Part shown: positions 1 through 7,995 of the stretch, piece after piece
How positions within the stretch are numbered: position 1 is the stretch's first letter
Layout: every line of letters starts with the position of its first letter
Source of the DNA: Williamsia muralis NBRC 105860
Lineage (GTDB): Bacteria; Actinomycetota; Actinomycetes; Mycobacteriales; Mycobacteriaceae
Reading direction: 5' to 3'
DNA: 64,000 nt
Assembly (NCBI RefSeq): GCF_001598915.1
Contig: NZ_BDAP01000007.1
Location: 1-64,000, forward strand
The notes under the pieces: model-generated
Seen by the model: the letters and a program-made list of their open reading frames with translations, nothing else
Told to the model about the DNA's origin: nothing
The model's database searches: none
Translations under genes and position numbers: made by a program

Positions 1-198
1 GCCAGGGGTCGGCTGGTCCGCTGGTTCCCCGTCCGTAAGGCGCCGTTGCATGCCCGCGACCTCCCGAACATCCGTACCTACCCTGATGGCTACGACGTCA
101 CCGCGCTGGGCACATTCCCTCGTGGATGCCCTGTGGTGCACGGCGATTCGTCCCCGGTGGCTTCGGGGCAGGCAGCTGCGGCCACCCTCACCAAGTGA
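1..198 (+). CDS. C-terminal fragment of an unidentified protein
   Basis: An open frame runs from base 1 to a TGA at 196-198 and gives the last 65 residues of a protein whose start lies outside the window. The tail contains no motif I can assign; it has basic, Pro/Gly-rich stretches and ends in a small-residue helix (ASGQAAAATLTK). It converges on the MFS gene that ends 9 bp downstream. Codon use matches the neighbours, so a real gene end is likely, but the function cannot be given. Confidence 0.55.
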   Translation, partial: ARGRLVRWFPVRKAPLHARDLPNIRTYPDGYDVTALGTFPRGCPVVHGDSSPVASGQAAAATLTK

Positions 199-207
199 TC
201 TGGCAAC

Positions 208-1437
208 TCACGCAGGCATCTTGACGTCTTTTGCGGCGAGGAGAGCTGACAGCGCCTGAGGTACCAGGGCAAGACTCAGCACGCCCATGGCCAGCGGCCA
301 TGAACCGCTGATGTCATGCAAAGCGCCGATGGCCAAGGGGCCGGCTGCGGCGAGGCAGTAGCCGACGGCCTGCGCCATGCCCGATATCTGGCCGGTCTGG
401 GCGGGACTCGAGCTGCGCAACACCATGAACAACAGCGCCAAACTGATCGACGCCCCCGGCCCGGCAGCCACACAGATCACCCAGAACGCGGTCCAGTGGT
501 CGGTACCGATGAGTCCGGCGAATCCGACTGCACTCACCACGCACGCCGCCAGGGTGATCACACGCTGGCCGCGGAAATGCCCGGCGATGATGGGGACCAC
601 CAGCGACATGAGCAGCGCGACGGTCTGGGCCAGCGCCAACAAACCGCCGGCTGCGGATTTGGCCATGCCCCCATCGATCAGGTACTCGGGAAGCCACGCG
701 GTGAACGTGTAGAAGATCAGCGACTGGGCACCCATGTAGATGGTGATCGCCCAGGCGATCTTGTTGCGCCACAGCGAAGGAAGCGCGGGTCGGGCGCCCA
801 TCCGGTGTTTGCGTGAGAGTTGCGGAATCCACAGGACGAGCCCGACGACGGTCAGCAGCGACCACGATGCCAAGGCGATGCGCCACTGGTCATCGACCGC
901 CGAGTAGATGGGAACCGTTAGGCCCGCTGCCAGGGCCGCGCCGCCGGACAGTGTCATCGAGTAGAGACCGGTCATCAACCCCGATCGGTGCGCGAAGTCC
1001 CGTTTGATCAATGCCGGCAGCACCACGTTGCAGATGCCGATCGCAACGCCGGCCAACGCCGATCCGGCAAAGAGCGCCGGTACCGAGGGAACGAGACGGA
1101 GCAGTATTGCACTGAGCAACAGGAGCATTGCGCCGAACACCGTGCGTTCGATACCGAACCGGCGGACGAGCCGCGGCGCGATCGGCGACACCAGCCCGAA
1201 GAACAACACCGGAAGGGTGGTCAGCAGCCCGGCGGTGGCACTGCTGAAGCCCTCAGAGGCCTTGATGTCGTCGACCAAGGGAGCGACGGCCACCACGGCA
1301 GGCCGTAAGTTCGCTGCCACCACCATGATCGCGAGGCCGGCAAAGATTGCCGCGGTGCGGCCGGGCCGTCGCGGGGACGTCGACGGCGGACCCACGGCGA
1401 CAGTGGTACTGCCCGAACTCGTGAGAGGACCAGTCAT
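208..1437 (-). CDS. MFS transporter, CynX/NimT (cyanate permease-like) family
   Basis: A 409-residue inner-membrane transporter with about 12 hydrophobic segments. The first segment is followed by ANLRPAVVAVAPLVDDI, typical of CynX/NimT transporters, and a charged loop after the sixth segment (about residues 205-220) separates the two halves. Family members export or import small anions or drug-like compounds such as cyanate or 2-nitroimidazole; the substrate here cannot be read from sequence. Its ATG (1435-1437) overlaps the stop codon of the upstream GntR gene by ATGA, so the two are cotranscribed and the GntR protein very probably controls it. Confidence 0.88.
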   Translation of the reverse strand: MTGPLTSSGSTTVAVGPPSTSPRRPGRTAAIFAGLAIMVVAANLRPAVVAVAPLVDDIKASEGFSSATAGLLTTLPVLFFGLVSPIAPRLVRRFGIERTVFGAMLLLLSAILLRLVPSVPALFAGSALAGVAIGICNVVLPALIKRDFAHRSGLMTGLYSMTLSGGAALAAGLTVPIYSAVDDQWRIALASWSLLTVVGLVLWIPQLSRKHRMGARPALPSLWRNKIAWAITIYMGAQSLIFYTFTAWLPEYLIDGGMAKSAAGGLLALAQTVALLMSLVVPIIAGHFRGQRVITLAACVVSAVGFAGLIGTDHWTAFWVICVAAGPGASISLALLFMVLRSSSPAQTGQISGMAQAVGYCLAAAGPLAIGALHDISGSWPLAMGVLSLALVPQALSALLAAKDVKMPA

Positions 1438-2141
1438 GAGAGGACCTCGATCGAGCGGTCGAGGTAGCAGGCGACAGCCGCCTCTGCCGCCACCGGGTCG
1501 CGATCTCGGATGGCTGCGACCACTTCGGCATGTCCGGTCGGATGGGGGTGTGACTGGGCGTCGGCCGCGATGACGGTCGCATGGGTGCGTGCCATCACCT
1601 CCGCGACTCCGGCGTAGAGCTCACCGAGAAGCCCGTTGCCCGAGGCCGTGATGATGGCGGTGTGAAAAGCGATGTCCGCGTTGATGTATCGATCGAGGTC
1701 GTCGGCGTCGAATGCCGCGCGCATCTCGGTCAGGAGTCGGTCGAGTTCCCGTACGTCATCGTCGTTCCTGGTGGACGCTGCCGAGCGAGCGGCTTCGCGC
1801 TCGAGGGCGCGTCGCACCTGGAGCAGCTCGAGGATCTCGGCGTTCTCCACGCACCGGCCGATGGCAGCGGCCATGAGATTACGGCTGCGCACGTATGTAC
1901 CATCGCCGCGCCGGGGCTCCAGGAAGCCCGAATGTTCCAACGCGCGAACGGCTTCCCGAACTGTGTTGCGCCCGACGCCGAGCTGGGTCACCAACTCGGG
2001 CTCAGCCGGGATCCTGGCGCCGACTGCCCACTCACCCGACCGGATCAACTCCTGCATTTGCTCCACGACGAGTTCGCTCGTACGCCTCGGACGAGTGATC
2101 GACGCCGCCTCGACGGGTACCTGGGTCATCTCCGTTCGCAT
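1434..2141 (-). CDS. GntR-family transcriptional regulator, FadR/FCD subfamily
   Basis: A 235-residue regulator. Residues about 18-85 form the GntR winged helix, with the signature GARIPAEPELVTQLGVGRNTVREAV, and residues about 95-225 form an all-helical FCD ligand domain whose acidic and histidine residues (for example DIAFHTAI and HPTGHAEVV) fit the metal/carboxylate pocket of this subfamily. FCD proteins usually sense an organic acid and repress the adjoining transporter or catabolic gene. It is the first gene of a two-gene unit with the MFS transporter. The ATG at 2139-2141 was chosen; an in-frame ATG four codons later is also possible. Confidence 0.9.
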   Translation of the reverse strand: MRTEMTQVPVEAASITRPRRTSELVVEQMQELIRSGEWAVGARIPAEPELVTQLGVGRNTVREAVRALEHSGFLEPRRGDGTYVRSRNLMAAAIGRCVENAEILELLQVRRALEREAARSAASTRNDDDVRELDRLLTEMRAAFDADDLDRYINADIAFHTAIITASGNGLLGELYAGVAEVMARTHATVIAADAQSHPHPTGHAEVVAAIRDRDPVAAEAAVACYLDRSIEVLS

Positions 2142-2202
2142 GAAAACAACCTAACATCCCATGTTTGGAGACGCGAGCGATCCATGGTCGGGAAGGGGCG
2201 GG

Positions 2203-3663
2203 CTATTCGCCTTCGACGTTGTTGTCCAGCGAGAACATCGACAGCGCTGTGAAAATCGTCAGCCGTCGCTCCGGTTCATTCATGAAAGGGCCGGTGATCT
2301 GCTCGATCCGGGCAATTCGGCTACGAAGCGTGTTGGGGTGGATGTACAGCTCCCGTGCGGATTCGGTGATGTTGCAGTCGGTGGACCGCAGCACTCGCAG
2401 GATTCGCCGTTGATCGAGACCGTCCGGGGTCGGACCGGCAACCGAGCCCAGTGTCTCGGCGACAAAACTGCGGCGGGCGTGTTCGGGCAGTTGGTACAGC
2501 AGGCCGAGCACACCCAGGTCGCGGTATCTGGTCACCCGGTTGATCGCGCCGACGCGTCTGCCGACCGCCACGGCACGGCCGGCCTGACGGAACGAACTCG
2601 GATAGCTGCGTGGATCGTCGACCTCGTCGCTGGCGCCGACCGCCAGCGGAACCTGCACCGAACGGTACAGCGCACGGGCCAGGGCATCGAAATCGACTGT
2701 CGCACGGATCATCACGACCACGGTGCCGGAATTGACGATGGTGATCGAGTCGGGATCGAATCGCAGGGCCACGGGGGTCATCGCCGTTCTGAGCTGCTGC
2801 AGCCCGTTCAAGTCCACCGAGATGCCGAACGGTTCGATGCCCAGACAGACGACGCGATGGCGCGGGAACAGCGACAACCGCCGGCTCTTGCGCAAGCTCA
2901 TCTCGCGTTGCACGAGGTCGTCGCCCAGGATGTGTTTGAGGTTGCGGGCGATTTCCGCGGCGGCTTCGTCGGTGGCTGTGTCGGCGAGCCTGGCGTGCAG
3001 GCGAAAGACGGGCGCGAGCGTCGTCAGGATCAGGAGTTCGTCTGGCGTGAGGGCGTTGTCGCGGCGAACTTCCAGTACGGGTCCGCCCACCGACGCCGCA
3101 GACAATCGCACCGAGGTGACGTCGGGATCGGCCGGGCCCGCGACGTCGGAGAGGTGTAGGTCGGCGCCGAGGAACCGGCCCAGACGGTCGAGCAGCTTGT
3201 CGAGGTCGTCGGCTGCGCCAAGGATGTCGTCGGGAACGGACGCAGCGCGTGGCCCGGTCTCGGAACGGACCTCGCCCGACTGCTGCAGCTGCCGTTCGAA
3301 CGACACGACGAGATCTGCATGCGGCACCAGTGCGCTGTTCCACAGCAGGCACACACCCGCCCGCTCGGCGCGAGCCACCAGCTGCCGGGGCGGATTGACC
3401 GGCCGAATGGGGCTGACGAGTACTGCCACAGGTTTCTTCACCAGCACCGGGTCCAGGATCGGCAACAGATCTGGAAGTGGGCCGCTGGGCCGGGTGGGCT
3501 TCCATTCCACCGTCACAACGGCCTGGTCGAGCGTGAGGTGGTCCCGTGTATCGGCCAGGTCGATCACCGACGTGATCGAGGTGTCGATTCCGGCGGGCGA
3601 GGTGGCCATCTGGACGCCGGTGAGCCCGGCGAGCCCAGCCGGTGTGGCTCTCCCGTTCGGCAC
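2203..3663 (-). CDS. PucR-family transcriptional regulator of the adjacent ring-catabolism cluster
   Basis: A 486-residue regulator when started at the GTG at 3661-3663, which is preceded at good spacing by the Shine-Dalgarno sequence GAGGAGG. The longer reading to 3813 would run into the divergent oxygenase gene and has no ribosome site. The N-terminal part (to about residue 120) resembles the PucR ligand domain, and the C-terminus carries the HTH_30 helix-turn-helix ITESARELYIHPNTLRSRI. PucR proteins commonly activate purine, pyrimidine or amino acid catabolic genes in response to a pathway metabolite. It is divergent from the oxygenase gene with only about 52 bp between starts, so it probably regulates the cluster to its right. 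Confidence 0.85.
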   Translation of the reverse strand: MPNGRATPAGLAGLTGVQMATSPAGIDTSITSVIDLADTRDHLTLDQAVVTVEWKPTRPSGPLPDLLPILDPVLVKKPVAVLVSPIRPVNPPRQLVARAERAGVCLLWNSALVPHADLVVSFERQLQQSGEVRSETGPRAASVPDDILGAADDLDKLLDRLGRFLGADLHLSDVAGPADPDVTSVRLSAASVGGPVLEVRRDNALTPDELLILTTLAPVFRLHARLADTATDEAAAEIARNLKHILGDDLVQREMSLRKSRRLSLFPRHRVVCLGIEPFGISVDLNGLQQLRTAMTPVALRFDPDSITIVNSGTVVVMIRATVDFDALARALYRSVQVPLAVGASDEVDDPRSYPSSFRQAGRAVAVGRRVGAINRVTRYRDLGVLGLLYQLPEHARRSFVAETLGSVAGPTPDGLDQRRILRVLRSTDCNITESARELYIHPNTLRSRIARIEQITGPFMNEPERRLTIFTALSMFSLDNNVEGE

Positions 3664-3715
3664 GTCGATCCTCCTCTGGGAACCACACTGCAGGTTCGTC
3701 AGGCAGAGTAGTCGC

Positions 3716-4705
3716 GTGCTCGCCATCCCGCCGGTCGACTTGCTCGAAGCCTCCCGCGACCCCGAATCGAGGGCGCGCCAGATCGAGCTGCTCGACACCG
3801 CCTGCTCCCGCACCGGCTACGCCTTGCTCACCGGTCACCGCATCCCGACCTCGTTGCTCACCGAGCTGTACAGCGTGAGCAGGCAGTTCTTCCTCTTGTC
3901 CGACGAGGAAAAAGCAGCCGTGAGGCAGCCGGCGCCTGAGCAGGTTCGCGGCTGGACGGGACTCGGATCCGAGGGGATGGCCTACTCGCTCGACGAGGAA
4001 TCGCACGGCGACCTCAAGGAGAAGATGGACATCGGCCCGGTGTCGGGCCCGACGGTGGGGCAGCCCGGCGCCGGCCCGATGGCGTATCCGAATCTATGGC
4101 CGCGATCCCCTGAGGGGTTCAGAGCGGTGTGGGAGGACTACTACCGCCATATGCAGCGGGTCGGCGCCGAATTGCTGTCGCTGGCGGCCGAGGGGTTCGG
4201 TCTGTCGTCGGATCATTTCGCGCCGATGTTCGACACCGAGATGAGCATGCTCCGCGGGCTGTACTTTCCGCCCCAACCCGAACCGCCCCTGGCCCACCAG
4301 GCACGCGCCGGCATCCACACGGACTACGGCGCGTTCACCGTGGTCTCCGCGGAGTCGTCGCCGGGAGGCCTTCAGGTACTCGACCCCGACGGCGAATGGC
4401 TGGAGGTCACCACCACCCCGGCCACGTTGGTGGTGCTCACCGGTGACCTGCTCGCGGAATGGACCGGTGATCATTGGCCGGCCACCTTGCACCGCACGGC
4501 CAATCCGCCGCGGTCGGTGGCCTTCGACAGCTCGCGCCTGAGTTTCGCCTTCTACCAACATCCAAATTTCGATGTGTCGGTTGCGGCCTTACCTCCTTTT
4601 GCGGCATCCGATCCGGCGGCCGTACCGGACCCACTGCGTGCCGGCGACCACCTGGCCGAGAAGTACGTACGGCAGACCACATTCGGCCGGCGCACCGCCG
4701 ATTGA
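3716..4705 (+). CDS. 2-oxoglutarate/Fe(II) oxygenase, isopenicillin N synthase-like (copy 1)
   Basis: A 329-residue non-haem iron oxygenase of the IPNS/flavone-synthase-like family. The N-terminal DIOX_N region (about residues 2-120) is followed by the double-stranded beta-helix core with the iron ligands HTD (in GIHTDYGAF) and a distal His (in PATLHRTA), and the RxS motif (RLS) that binds 2-oxoglutarate. The GTG at 3716 is the first start that leaves room for the divergent PucR gene. It is a clear paralogue of the next gene. In this family the substrate is very variable; thymine/uracil-type hydroxylases and ring-forming enzymes are known. The cluster context suggests a nucleobase or hydantoin-like substrate, which is inference. 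Confidence 0.85.
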   Translation: MLAIPPVDLLEASRDPESRARQIELLDTACSRTGYALLTGHRIPTSLLTELYSVSRQFFLLSDEEKAAVRQPAPEQVRGWTGLGSEGMAYSLDEESHGDLKEKMDIGPVSGPTVGQPGAGPMAYPNLWPRSPEGFRAVWEDYYRHMQRVGAELLSLAAEGFGLSSDHFAPMFDTEMSMLRGLYFPPQPEPPLAHQARAGIHTDYGAFTVVSAESSPGGLQVLDPDGEWLEVTTTPATLVVLTGDLLAEWTGDHWPATLHRTANPPRSVAFDSSRLSFAFYQHPNFDVSVAALPPFAASDPAAVPDPLRAGDHLAEKYVRQTTFGRRTAD

Positions 4706-4886
4706 CACCGATCGCGGTGTTACGTCTCGAGTGCGGCAGGAAACGTCCACGTAATCCACTGTTACGCATGTGTTTCCGATGTGGTGATGTGACAGGTGGC
4801 GGCGCGAACTATCGGTGATCAGTGCTCTTGTTGGTTGCTTGCATCGCAAACAGACTTGATGCAGACGACAAGTGAGGAGCCTGCAG

Positions 4887-5882
4887 ATGTCTGTAGTACC
4901 GGTGATCGACATTTCCGCACTGCACGGAGACGACGACAACGCCAAGGCCGCGGTGGCGGCCGAACTCGACCATGCATGCCGCGAGATCGGGTTCTTCCAG
5001 ATCACCAATCACGGAATCGACGCTCAGGTGATCGCCGACATGTACCGCACGTCCGACGAGTTCTTCTCGCTGCCCGAAGCCGAGAAGCGGCACGTCGCGC
5101 AGCCGAGTCCGGACACCGTGCGCGGTTACTCGTCCATCGGTGAGCAGGCGTTCTCCTACAGCGAGGACGTCCATCAGCCGCGTGATCTGCACGAGAAGTT
5201 CGACGTGGGCCCGGTCGACTTCGATCGCGACGACCCCTACTTCTCGGTGGATAACGCAGGTCCGCACTTCCTGCCCAACCAGTGGCCGCAGCGCCCGGCG
5301 GAGATGGAACAAGCCTGGAGCGCCTACTTCCGCGCGATGAACGACCTCTCCCGCAACCTGATGAGTGCCTTCGCCCGCGGACTCGGACTCGACCCCGACT
5401 ACTTCGTCGACACCATCGACAAGGACATCAGCATGCTCCGCGCCATCAACTACCCGCACATGACCACACCGCCCCAGCCGGGTCAGATGCGCGCAGGAGC
5501 CCACACCGACTACGGCAGTCTGACCATCGTCCGGCAGGAAGAGGCGCCCGGTGGACTCGAGGTGTTCACCATGGACGGGGACTGGATCCCGGTGCCGGTC
5601 ATCCCGGGTGCACTGGTGGTCAACATCGGAGACCTGATGGCGCAGTGGACCAACGACCAATGGACGTCCACCCGGCACCGTGTGCGCACGCCGCGGCCCG
5701 ACGCGGCCGGCGACACCCGCCGGATGTCCCTGGTGTTCTTCCACCAGCCGAACTACGACGCGATGATCGAATGCCTGCCCACCTGCCTGGCTCCGGGGGA
5801 GGAGCCGAAATACCGGCCGATCAGTTCGGGTGACCACCTCACCGAAAAGTTTGCCAAGACGATCGCCCTCACGCCTCGCTGA
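4887..5882 (+). CDS. 2-oxoglutarate/Fe(II) oxygenase, isopenicillin N synthase-like (copy 2)
   Basis: A 331-residue paralogue of the preceding oxygenase, with the same layout: DIOX_N domain from PVIDIS, iron ligands HTD (in GAHTDYGSL) and distal His (in TSTRHRVRT), and the 2-oxoglutarate-binding RxS motif (RMS). The ATG at 4887 is preceded by GAGGAG at 4874-4879, a better start than the GTG at 4872. About 180 bp of noncoding DNA separates it from copy 1, so it may have its own promoter. Its TGA overlaps the ATG of the ferredoxin gene, which ties the ferredoxin to this oxygenase. Substrate unknown; probably it acts on the compound imported by the NCS2 permease downstream. Confidence 0.87.
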   Translation: MSVVPVIDISALHGDDDNAKAAVAAELDHACREIGFFQITNHGIDAQVIADMYRTSDEFFSLPEAEKRHVAQPSPDTVRGYSSIGEQAFSYSEDVHQPRDLHEKFDVGPVDFDRDDPYFSVDNAGPHFLPNQWPQRPAEMEQAWSAYFRAMNDLSRNLMSAFARGLGLDPDYFVDTIDKDISMLRAINYPHMTTPPQPGQMRAGAHTDYGSLTIVRQEEAPGGLEVFTMDGDWIPVPVIPGALVVNIGDLMAQWTNDQWTSTRHRVRTPRPDAAGDTRRMSLVFFHQPNYDAMIECLPTCLAPGEEPKYRPISSGDHLTEKFAKTIALTPR

Positions 5883-6157
5883 TGTCGGGCTCGAGCTTCG
5901 AGATCGAGCTGCGGCGCACCGGGCGGGTGGTGACGGTACCGGCCGACCGGTCCGCATTGGCAGCGGTCCGCGATGTGGTGCCCACCGCCGAGTTCAACTG
6001 TCTCCAAGGCGAGTGCGGTGCATGCGTGGCCACGGTGCTCGAAGGCACCCCTGACCACCGCGACACCGTTCTGTCCGAGCGGGCAAAAGCCGCAGGCAAG
6101 CGAATCATCCTCTGTGTCAGCCGATCCGCCTCGGATCGGCTGGTGCTCGACCTCTGA
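5882..6157 (+). CDS. Plant-type [2Fe-2S] ferredoxin
   Basis: A 91-residue electron carrier. The cluster ligands are visible as CLQGECGAC followed by a fourth Cys in IILCVSRS, matching the CxxGxCGxC...C pattern. Its ATG overlaps the oxygenase stop codon (TGATG), so translation is coupled. Classical 2OG oxygenases need no ferredoxin, and no ferredoxin reductase is encoded nearby, so its partner is unclear. It may serve the oxygenases, or an enzyme encoded elsewhere. Confidence 0.88.
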   Translation: MSGSSFEIELRRTGRVVTVPADRSALAAVRDVVPTAEFNCLQGECGACVATVLEGTPDHRDTVLSERAKAAGKRIILCVSRSASDRLVLDL

Positions 6158-6173
6158 ACGAAAGGCCCCGACC

Positions 6174-6584
6174 ATGACGACAACCAGCCTGTCGTTTGCC
6201 AGCGTGTTCACTACGGACATCGAGAAGCTCAGCACCTTCTACCGCGAGCTGCTCGGACTCGACGAGGTACTCGAGTTGCGCTCGGAGCACTTTCGCGGAC
6301 TTCGCATCGGCGGCACCATCCTGGGTTTCAGTGCCCCGACTGCCTATTCGATGCTCAATCTCGTTGCCCCGAAACATGATCAGGACGGGGTGAGCAGCTT
6401 TTTGACGTTCGAACTGCCCACCGATGCCGACGTCGACACCGTCACCGCGGCCGCAACGGCGGCCGGGGCAACCTGCGTGAAAGAACCCGGTCGGACGTAC
6501 TACGGGGCCTGGCAGTCGGTGCTGCTCGACCCCGACGGCAACGCCTTTCGGCTCAACCACCTGACGCTCGAACAGCCTTCCTGA
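6174..6584 (+). CDS. VOC (glyoxalase/bleomycin-resistance fold) protein
   Basis: A 136-residue single VOC domain made of two beta-alpha-beta-beta-beta modules: SFASVFTTDIEKLSTFYREL opens the first, and a second module ends in LLDPDGNAFRLNHL, where a glutamate metal ligand would be expected but Arg-Leu-Asn is found. The ATG at 6174 follows GAAAGG 16 nt after the ferredoxin stop. VOC proteins include isomerases, dioxygenases, epimerases and binding proteins, so the reaction is not predictable. Its place between ferredoxin and permease suggests a step in the same pathway. Confidence 0.8.
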   Translation: MTTTSLSFASVFTTDIEKLSTFYRELLGLDEVLELRSEHFRGLRIGGTILGFSAPTAYSMLNLVAPKHDQDGVSSFLTFELPTDADVDTVTAAATAAGATCVKEPGRTYYGAWQSVLLDPDGNAFRLNHLTLEQPS

Positions 6585-6675
6585 CGTTCTCTCCACCCCG
6601 CCCCACCTCGACAGTGCCGTCGAATCATCAGATCCGCACGGGCGCAGGTCTTCTCTGCGCCGAAAGGAAGCCCGC

Positions 6676-7995
6676 ATGTCCATATTCGACTGGCAACTCA
6701 AAACCGGTGACGCCGTCGTGGCGCCGCACGAACGCCTCAGCTGGCCGCGCACCGTCGGCATCGGGCTACAGCACGTGGTCGCGATGTTCGGCGCGACATT
6801 CCTCGTCCCGGTCCTCACCGGTTTCCCGCCGGCCACCACGCTGCTGTTCTCCGGTATCGGAACCATCCTCTTCCTCATCATCACGCGTAACCGGCTGCCC
6901 AGCTATCTGGGTTCGAGTTTCGCGATCATCGCCCCCACGATCGCGGCGGGCGCCTCCCACGGCCCGTCCGGCGCACTCGGGGGGATCGTTGTGGTCGGCG
7001 CCTTGCTGATGATCATCGGTGTGGTGGTCCACTTCGTGGGCATCGGCTGGATCGAAGCATTGATGCCCCCGGTGGTGACCGGCGCGATCGTGGCGCTGGT
7101 CGGCTTCAACCTCGCGCCCACGGCCAAGACCAACTTCGAAGAAGACGCCATCACCGCCTTCATCGTGCTTGTGCTGCTGCTGTTGTCGCTGGTGCTGTTC
7201 CGCGGCTTGCTCGGTCGACTCGCCATCTTCACCAGCGTGGTGATCGGCTACTTCATCGCCCTGGCCCGCGACAAGGTCGACACCGATCCCATCGGCCAGG
7301 CCGACTGGTTCGGTCTGCCCGACTTCACCGCACCCACCTTCCACCTGTCGGTACTGCCGATGTTCATCCCGGTGGTGCTCGTGCTGGTCGTCGAGAACAT
7401 CGGGCACGTCAAATCCATCAACACCATGACCGGCATCAACAACGACCACCGGATCGGGCGGGCACTGGCGGCCGATGGCCTCGCAACCGTGCTGGCCGGT
7501 AGCGGCGGTGGTTCTGCCACCACCACATACGCCGAGAACATCGGGGTCATGGCCGCGACCAAGGTGTATTCCACCGCCGCCTACTGGGTGGCAGGTGGCG
7601 CGGCGATCCTGCTCGGCCTCTCGCCAAAGGTGGGTGCGGTCATCGCGTCCATCCCGCCGGGCGTTCTCGGCGGCGTGACCACCGCGCTGTACGGCCTCGT
7701 CGGTATTCTCGGCGTCCACATCTGGGTCACCAACAAGGTGGACTTCTCCAAGCCCATCAACCAGTTCACCGCGGCAATCGCTCTTGTCATCGGCATCGCC
7801 GACTTCTCGTGGAAGATCGGCGATCTGAGTTTCGGTGGCATCGCTTTGGGCGCCATTTCCGCGGTGGTGATCTACCATGTGATGCGTCTGATCGGACAGT
7901 GGCGCGGCACCGTGGTGGTGGACGAACGAGTGCCTGCCACAACCGGGCCGACCGATCCCGAACGTCCGCACAGCGCGGAGAAGCAGGAGATCTGA
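6676..7995 (+). CDS. NCS2-family nucleobase permease (uracil/pyrimidine type)
   Basis: A 439-residue membrane transporter with about 14 hydrophobic segments. The NCS2 substrate signature is seen as GSATTTYAENIGVMAATK, and the N-terminal region GLQHVVAMFGATFLVPVLTG is highly typical of UraA/RutG-like uracil or pyrimidine permeases. It is preceded by AAAGGA at good spacing. The stop codon overlaps the ATG of the dihydropyrimidinase, so import and the first hydrolytic step are translationally coupled. Substrate preference (uracil, thymine, xanthine or hydantoin) is inferred from this neighbour only. Confidence 0.92.
   Translation: MSIFDWQLKTGDAVVAPHERLSWPRTVGIGLQHVVAMFGATFLVPVLTGFPPATTLLFSGIGTILFLIITRNRLPSYLGSSFAIIAPTIAAGASHGPSGALGGIVVVGALLMIIGVVVHFVGIGWIEALMPPVVTGAIVALVGFNLAPTAKTNFEEDAITAFIVLVLLLLSLVLFRGLLGRLAIFTSVVIGYFIALARDKVDTDPIGQADWFGLPDFTAPTFHLSVLPMFIPVVLVLVVENIGHVKSINTMTGINNDHRIGRALAADGLATVLAGSGGGSATTTYAENIGVMAATKVYSTAAYWVAGGAAILLGLSPKVGAVIASIPPGVLGGVTTALYGLVGILGVHIWVTNKVDFSKPINQFTAAIALVIGIADFSWKIGDLSFGGIALGAISAVVIYHVMRLIGQWRGTVVVDERVPATTGPTDPERPHSAEKQEI

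Noticed and set aside
2321-4006. Long minus-strand open frame of 561 codons over the PucR gene
   Set aside because: Arg/Pro/His-rich, no family motifs, and lies in the same strand but another frame of a well-supported PucR gene; it is a high-GC shadow.
4831-4851. Short inverted repeat upstream of the second oxygenase gene
   Set aside because: Only TTGC/GCAA match exactly; too short to call a regulator site.
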